From positions 416,647,081 through 416,711,080 of the forward strand of contig NC_058518.1 of NCBI RefSeq assembly GCF_904849725.1: DNA of 64,000 nucleotides. The letters are read 5' to 3'. Of this stretch, positions 57,572-64,000 are shown in pieces. Under the pieces are notes generated by a model. It had not been told where the DNA came from. It was given only the letters and a program-made list of their open reading frames with translations, and ran no database searches. This stretch comes from Hordeum vulgare subsp. vulgare (Eukaryota; Streptophyta; Magnoliopsida; Poales; Poaceae). Made by a program: the position numbers and the translations under genes. How positions within the stretch are numbered: position 1 is the first letter of the stretch; each line of letters opens with the position of its first letter.

Positions 57572-60500
57572 TTACATTGTGATGTATCGAACACCCATAG
57601 CATTATGGTGTTGATCATGTTTTGCTCGTGGAAGAGGTTTAGTCAACGGGTCTGCAATATTCAGATCCGTGTGTACTTTACAAATATCTATTACTCCACT
57701 CTGGACATGGTCTTGGATGGAGTTGTAGCGGTGTTTGATGTGCTTGGTCTTCTGGTGAAACCTGGGCTCCTTGGCAATGGCAATGGCCCCAGTGTTATCA
57801 CAGAAGAGTGTCATTGGACCCGACGCGCTTGGAACCACTCCAAGGTCGGTGATGAGCTCCTTCATCCAAATTCCTTCATGAGCCGCTTCTGAAGCAGCTA
57901 TGTACTCCGCTTCACATGTAGATGCTGCCACGACTTCTTGCTTGCTGCTGCACCAGCTCACTGCCCCACCATTCAACACATATACGTATCCGGTCCGTGA
58001 CTTAGAGTCATCCGGATCTGTGTCGAAGCTAGCATCGACGTAACCCTTTACGACGAGCTCTTCGTCACCTCCATAAACGAGAAACATTTCCTTAGTCCTT
58101 TTCAGGTACTTAAGGATATTCTTGACCGCTGTCCAGTGTTCCATACCGGGATCACTTTGGTACCTCCCTACCAAACTTATGGCAAGGTTTATATCAGGTC
58201 TGGTACACAACATGGCTTACATAAGAGAGCCTACGGCTGAAGCGTAGGGGACAGAACTCATCTTCTCTCTATCTGCTGAGTCTTACTCAATCTCATACCT
58301 TGCAAAACTGGCAAGAACCCTTTCTTTGAGTTTTCCATATTGAACTTCTTCAATATCTTGTCAAGGTATGTACTTTGCGAAAGACCTATGAGGCGTCTCG
58401 ATCTATCTCTGTAGATCTTGATGCCTAATATGTATGCAGCTTCTCCAAGGTCCTTCATTGAAAAACTCTTGTTCAAATAGGCCTTTATGCTCTCCAACAT
58501 TTCTGTATTGTTCCCCATCAATAATATGTCATCCACATACAGTATGAGGAAAGCTACAGAGCTCCCACTCACTTTCTTGTACAGACAGGCTTCTTCGTAA
58601 ACCTGTATGAACCCAAACACTTTAATCACCTCATTAAAGCGAATGTTCCAACTCCGAGATGCTTGCACCAGCCCATAGATGGAGCACTGGAGCTTGCACA
58701 CTTTGTTAGCACCCTTAGGGTCGACAAAACCTTCTGGTTGCATCATATACAACTCTTCCTTAAGGTTCCCGTTAAGGAACGCTGTTTTGACGTCCATTTG
58801 CCAAATTTCATAATCATAAAAGGCGGCAATCGTTAACATGATTTGGACTGATTTCAGCTTCACTACGGGAGAGAAAGTCTCTTCATAGTCAACTCCTTGA
58901 ATTTGTCAAAAACCCTTTGCGACAAGTCGAGCTTTATAAACGGTTACATTACTGTTTGCATCAGTCTTCTTCTTGAAGATCCATTCATTTTCTATGGCTC
59001 GCCGGTCATCGGGCAAGTCCACCAAAGTCCATACTTTGTTTTCATACATGGATCCTATCTCGGATTTCATAGATTCAAGCCATTTGTTGGAATCCGGGCC
59101 CGCCATCACTTCTTCATAGTTCGAAGGTTCACCGTTGTCTAACAACATGATTTCCATCACAGGGTTGCCGTACCACTCTGGTGCGGAGCATGCCCTCGTG
59201 GACCTTCGCGGTTCAGTAGTAACTTGATCCGAAGCTTCATGATCATTATCATTAACTTCCTCTTCAGTTGGTGTAGGTGCCACAGGAACAACTTCCCGCG
59301 CTGCGCTACTATCCTGTTCGAGAGGGGGTGTAATTACCTCATCAAGTTCTACCTTCCTCCCACTTACTTCTTTCGAGAGAAACTCTTTCTCTAGAAAGGA
59401 TCCGTTCTTGGCAACAAAGGTTTTACCTTCGGATCTAAGATAGAAGGTATACCCAATAGTTTCCTTAGGGTATCCTATGAATACGCATTTCTCCGCTTTG
59501 GGTTCGAGCTTTTCTGGTTGAAGTTTCTTCACATAAGCATCGCAGCCCCAAACTTTAAGAAACGACAACTTAGGTTTCTTGCCAAACCATAGTTCATACG
59601 GTGTCGTCTCAACGGATTTAGACGGTGCCCTATTTAAAGTGAATGCTGCAGTTTCTAATGCGTATCCCCAAAATGATAGCGGTAAGTCGATAAGAGACAT
59701 CATAGATCTTACCATATCTAATAAAGTACGATTACGACGTTCAGACACTCCGTTGCGTTACGGTGTGCCAGGTGGCGTCAGTTGTGAAATGATTCCACAC
59801 TTCCTTAGATGTGTGCCAAACTCGTGACTCAAATATTCTCCTCCACGATCAGATCGTAGACACTTAATTTTTCTGTCACGTTGATTCTCGACCTCACTCT
59901 GAAATTCCTTGAACTTTTCAAATGTCTCAGATTTGTGCTTCATCAAGTAGATATACCCATACCTACTCAAATCATCGATGAGAGTGAGAACATAACGATA
60001 GCCACCGCGAGCTTCAATGTTCATTGGACCACACACATCAGTATGTATTATTTCCAATAAGTCGGTTGCTCTCTCCATTATTCCTGAGAATGGAGTCTTA
60101 GTCATCTTGCCCATGAGGCAGGGTTCGCATGTGTCAAATGATTCAAAGTCAAGAGACTCTAATAGTCCATCAGTATGGAGCTTCTTCATGCGCTTAACGC
60201 CGATATGACCAAGGCGGAAGTGCCACAAGTATGTGGGACTATCATTATCAACTTTACATATTTTGGTACTCACACTATGAATATGCGTAACATCACGATC
60301 GAGATTCATCAAGAATAAACCATTCACCAGTGGAGCATGACCATGAAACATATCACTCATATAAATAGAACAACCATTATTCTCTGACTTAAATGAGTAG
60401 CCGTCTCGCATTAAGCAAGACCCTGATACAATGTTCATGCTTAAAGCTGGTACTAAATAACAATTATTAAGGTTTAAAACTAATCCCGACGGTAGATGTG

Positions 60501-61539
60501 GAGGTAACGTGCCGACGGCGATCACATCGACCTTGGAGCCATTCCCGACGCGCATCGTCACCTCGTCCTTTGCCAGTCTCCGCTTATTCTGCAGTTCCTG
60601 CTTTGAGTTGCAAATGTGAGTAACAACACTGGTATCAAATACCCACGAGCTACTACGAGCGTTGGTAAGGTACACATCAATAACATGTATATCACATATA
60701 CCTTTAACGTTGCCGGCCTTCTTGTCCACTAAGTATTTGGGGCAGTTCCGCTTCCAGTGACCTTTTCCCTTGCAATAGAAGCACTCAGTCTCAGGCTTGG
60801 GTCCATTCTTTTTCTTCTTCCCGGCTTCTGGCTTACCGGGCGCGGCAACGGCTTTGCCGTCTTTCTTGAAGTTCTTCTTACCCTTGCCCTTCTTGAAACT
60901 AGTGGTCTTGTTGACCATCAACACTTGATGCTCTTTCTTGATTTCTACTTCTGCAGACTTGAGCATCGAGTACAACTCGGGAATGGTCTTCTCCATCCCT
61001 TGCATGTTGTAGTTAAGCACAAACCCTTTGTATCTTGGTGGGAGAGACTGGAGGATTCTGTCAATTATAGCATCATCCGGAAGTTCGACTCCAGGTGAAG
61101 TCAGACGACCGTGTAACCCAGACATTTTGAGTATGTGCTCACTGACAGAACTGTTCTCCTCCATCTTACAGCTAAAGAACTTGTCGAAGACTTCATATCT
61201 CTCGACACGGGCATGATCTTGAAAAACTAGCTTCAGCTCTTGGAACATCTCATATGCACCGTGTTGCTCAAAACGCCTTTGGAGCCCCGTTTCTAAACTG
61301 TATAACATGCCACACCTAACCAGAGAGTAGTCATCACTCCGCGTTTGCCAGACGTTCAGAATGTCCTGGGCTGCTGCGGGAGCGGGAGGGTCACCTAGCG
61401 GCGCATCAAGGACATAAGCCTTATTAGCTGCTTCAAGGATGAGCTTCAAGTTGCGAACCCAGTCCGCATAGTTGCTACCATCATCTTTCAGCTTGTTTTT
61501 CTCTAGGAATGCGTTGAAATTGGGGTTGACGTTGTCCAT
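57572..61539 (-). pseudogene. Copia gag-pol polyprotein (Angela type), inactivated
   Basis: Starts at ATG 61537-61539 (MDNVNPNFNAFLEKNKLKDD). Order: gag with CCHC knuckle (CFYCKGKGHWKRNC), protease, pre-integrase domain (RLGHIGVKRMKKLH), integrase (HTDVCGPM; SDRGGEYLS; SERRNRTLLDMV), RT (MDVKTAFLNGNL; YVDDILL), and RNase H (YVDASFDTD; EAEYIAASEA) ending at TAG near 57572. Breaks: protease active site reads DTS where DTG is usual; in-frame TAA 59758-59760; in-frame TGA 58906-58908; a frame shift near 58265-58285; TAA near 58215. Two of the stops are at codons where CAA and CGA would be expected, consistent with C-to-T change of methylated DNA. The gag part (593 codons) remains open and could still be made. 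Confidence 0.93.
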
Positions 61540-62780
61540 CTACAATATTTAGACTAAGTTCATGACAATTAAGTTCATTTAATCAAATTAAGTATGAACT
61601 CCCACTTAAATCGACATCCCTCTAGTCATCTAAGTGATACATGATCCATGTCGACTAACCCGTGTCCGATCATCACGTGAGACAGACTAGTCACCATGGT
61701 GAGCAACTTCATGTTGATCGTATTCAACCATACGATTCATGTTCGACCTTTCGGTCTCTTATATTCGAGGACATGTCTGTACATGCTAAGCTCGTCGAGT
61801 CAACCTAGGTGTTTCGAGTGTGTAAATCTGGCTTACACCCGTTGTATGCGAACGTTAGAATCTATCACACCCGATCATCACGTGGTGCTTCGAGACAACG
61901 ATCCTTCGCAACGGTGCACATTTAGGGGAATACGTTCTCGAAATTTTAAGAGGGATCATCTTATTATGCTACCGTCATTCTAAGCAATAAGATGAAAACC
62001 ATGATAAACATCACAATGCAATCATATAGTGACATGATATGGCCATTATCATCTTTGCTCTTTCGATCTCCATCTTCAGGCATCGCATGATCATCATCGT
62101 CACCGGCGTGACACCATGATCTCCATCATCGTGTCTCCGTGAAGTCGTCACGCCAACTACTACTATCACTACTACTATGACTAACCGTTAGCAATGAAGT
62201 AAAAGTAGTAAGCAAATGGCCTTGCATCTCATACAATAAATTAAGACAACTCCTATGGCTCCTGCCGGTTGTCATACTCATCGACATGCAAGTCGTGAAA
62301 CCTATTACAATAACATGATCATCTCATACATCATACATGCAACATCACAACTTTGGCCATATCATATCACATGTCAAACCGTGCAAAAACAAGTTAGACG
62401 TCCTCTAATTGTTGTTGCAAGTTTTACGTGGCTGATTTGGGTTTCTAGCAAGAACACCTTCTTACCTACGTGACAGCCACAACGATGATATGCCAAAGCT
62501 ATTTACCCTTCGTAAGGACCCTTTTCATCAAATCCAATCCGATTAGAGTGGGAGAGACAGACACCCGCTAGCCACCTTTATGCACGTTGTGCATGTCTGT
62601 CGGTGGAACCTGTCTCACGTAAGTGTACGTGTAAGGTCGGTCCAGGCCGCTTCATCCCACAATACCGCCGGAAAAGAATAAGACTAGTAGCGGCAAGCAA
62701 TTGACAAATCATCGCCCACAACCTTTTGTGTTCTACTCGTGCATAGAATCTACGCATAGAAAACCTGGCTCGGATGCCAC
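61540..62780 (-). mobile_element. Copia leader with primer-binding site
   Basis: Non-coding. The minus strand reads TGGCATCCGAGCC at 62767-62779, one base from the 5' LTR, resembling the tRNA-Met type PBS TGGTATCAGAGCC with two changes. The remainder aligns with 18043-19296. Confidence 0.8.
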
Positions 62781-64000
62781 TGTTGGGTAACGTAGCATAA
62801 ATTCAAAAAAATTCCTACGCATATCCAGATCTTCCTATGGAGAGACCAGCAACGAGAGGGGGGGGGTGAGTGCATCTTCATACCTTTGAAGATTGCTAAG
62901 CGGAAGAGTTACTAGAACGCGGTTGATGGAGTCGTACTCGCAGCTATTCAGATCGCGGTGTGATTCCGATCTAGTGCCGAACTACGGCACCTCCGCGTTC
63001 AACACACGTGCAGCCCGGTGACGTCTCCCGCACCTTGATCCAGCAAGGAGGAGGGAGAGGTTGGGGAAGATCTCCAGCAGCACGACGGCGTGGTGTCGAT
63101 GGAGAGACGAGGTCTCCTGGCAGGGCTTCGCCAAGCACCGGCAGAAAAGAGGAGAAAGAAGGGCAGGGCTGCGCCGAGGGAGAGGGAAAAGTGTGTCCCC
63201 CAATGGCCAAAAGTGCCCACTATATATAGGAGGAGGGGAGGGGGGTTGCCACCCCTAGGGTTCCCACCCTAGGTGGTGCGGCAGCCCCCCCAGATGGGAG
63301 GTGCGGTGGCCAGGGGGGAGGAGGGGTGGCGCACCCCTCTGGTGGGCCTTAGGCCCACCTGCGCTAGGGTTTCCCCCCTCTCCCCTCTTCCTGCGTCATG
63401 GGCTGAGTGGGGGGCGCACTAGCCCACCTAGCCTCCCCGGGTCGTTGCCCCCTTTCGGTGGACCCCCGGGGCCACCTCCGGTGGTCCCGGTACGTTACTG
63501 GTGATGCCCGAAACACTTCCGGTGTCCGAAACCATCCGTCCTATATATCATTCTTTACCTCCAGACCATTCCGGAGCTCCTCTTGACGTCCGGGATCTCA
63601 TACGGGACTCCGAACAACTTTAAATAACCTCGTATAACAATTTCCTATAACCCTAGCGTCATCGAACCTTAAGTGTGTAGACCCTACGGGTTCGGGAGAT
63701 AGGTAGACATGACCGAGACAGCTCTCTGGCCAATAACCATCAGCGGGGTCTGGATACCCATTGTGGCTCCCACTTGCTCCACGATGATCTCATCGAATGA
63801 ACCACGATGCCAAGGATTCAATCAATCCCGTATACAATTCCCTTTGTCTGTCGGTATAGAACTTGCCCGAGATTCGATCGTCGGTATACCTATACCTTGT
63901 TCAATCTCATTACCGGTTAGTCTCTTTACTCGTTCCGTAGCACGTCATCGTGTGACTAACTCCTTAGTCACATTGAGCTCATGATGATGTTCTACCGAGT
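62781..64000 (-). mobile_element. Copia 5' LTR, partial (1220 bp visible)
   Basis: Matches 55712-56990 of the 3' LTR with few differences apart from missing units near the doubled 51-bp repeat. A minus-strand TATA box lies at about 63218-63230. It continues past the window end. Confidence 0.92.

Larger units (their letters stand above)
55712..64000 (-). mobile_element. Nearly complete Copia element (Angela/WIS type), 5' LTR cut by window end
   Basis: The 3' LTR (55712-57539), PPT (57540-57550), gag-pol (57572-61539), leader with PBS, and 5' LTR (from 62781) are in the expected order on the minus strand. About 8.3 kb are visible and roughly 0.6 kb of the 5' LTR is missing. It differs from the elements at 19297 and 51140 in its LTR start (TGTTGGGTAACGTAGC), so it is a distinct subfamily. 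Confidence 0.92.

Overview
The window looks like intergenic DNA from a large, transposon-rich grass genome, most likely a Triticeae cereal or wild relative (wheat, barley, Aegilops type). This rests on Angela/BARE/WIS-type Copia LTRs, an Athila-type LTR, Tekay-type Gypsy chromoviruses with multi-kilobase LTRs, a CACTA element with TTTGCCGTC subterminal repeats and Stowaway MITEs, all nested in one another. No bacterial or organellar gene set is present. I see one convincing host gene, a cytochrome P450.

Layout. 1-810 is the 3' part of a Copia LTR (+). 811-1066 and 14874-15757 are two pieces of one Athila-type LTR, split by about 14 kb. Inside lies a minus-strand Tekay/Del-type Gypsy element: 5' LTR 11814-14873, leader ORF 10954-11661, broken gag-pol 6307-10739, 3' LTR 3199-6294. 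Beyond the 3' LTR the first part of the internal region starts again (2695-3198), so the array reads LTR-internal-LTR-partial internal. 15758-23522 is the 5' half of a Copia element (minus), whose 5' LTR carries a solo LTR (20518-22945).

23523-31300 is a gene island: a GRF-type zinc-finger pseudogene fragment, several small DNA transposons, and an apparently intact four-exon CYP709-like P450 (26703-30606, +) with a poly(A) retroposon in intron 1. Next is a LINE fragment (minus) cut by a solo Gypsy LTR (32154-44857, TSD TTGAC), which is itself interrupted by a 7.4-kb CACTA transposon (36812-44227, TSD TAA). The CACTA element carries a TNP2-like transposase gene (40081-43030) and a 216-bp foldback just upstream of it.

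45599-51139 is a diverged unassigned LTR-like stretch split by a second solo LTR (47756-50199, TSD AAGGT). 51140-54475 is a truncated Copia 3' end. 54476-55711 holds a diverged duplication around a small DNA transposon. 55712-64000 is a nearly complete Copia element (minus) with a broken polyprotein; its 5' LTR runs off the window.

The P450 is the only host gene with a complete set of expected motifs and splice sites. Of the transposon proteins, only the CACTA transposase core and the Tekay leader ORF are open; every gag-pol has stops and frameshifts. Family names for the repeats come from recognition of termini and protein motifs, not from a database search.
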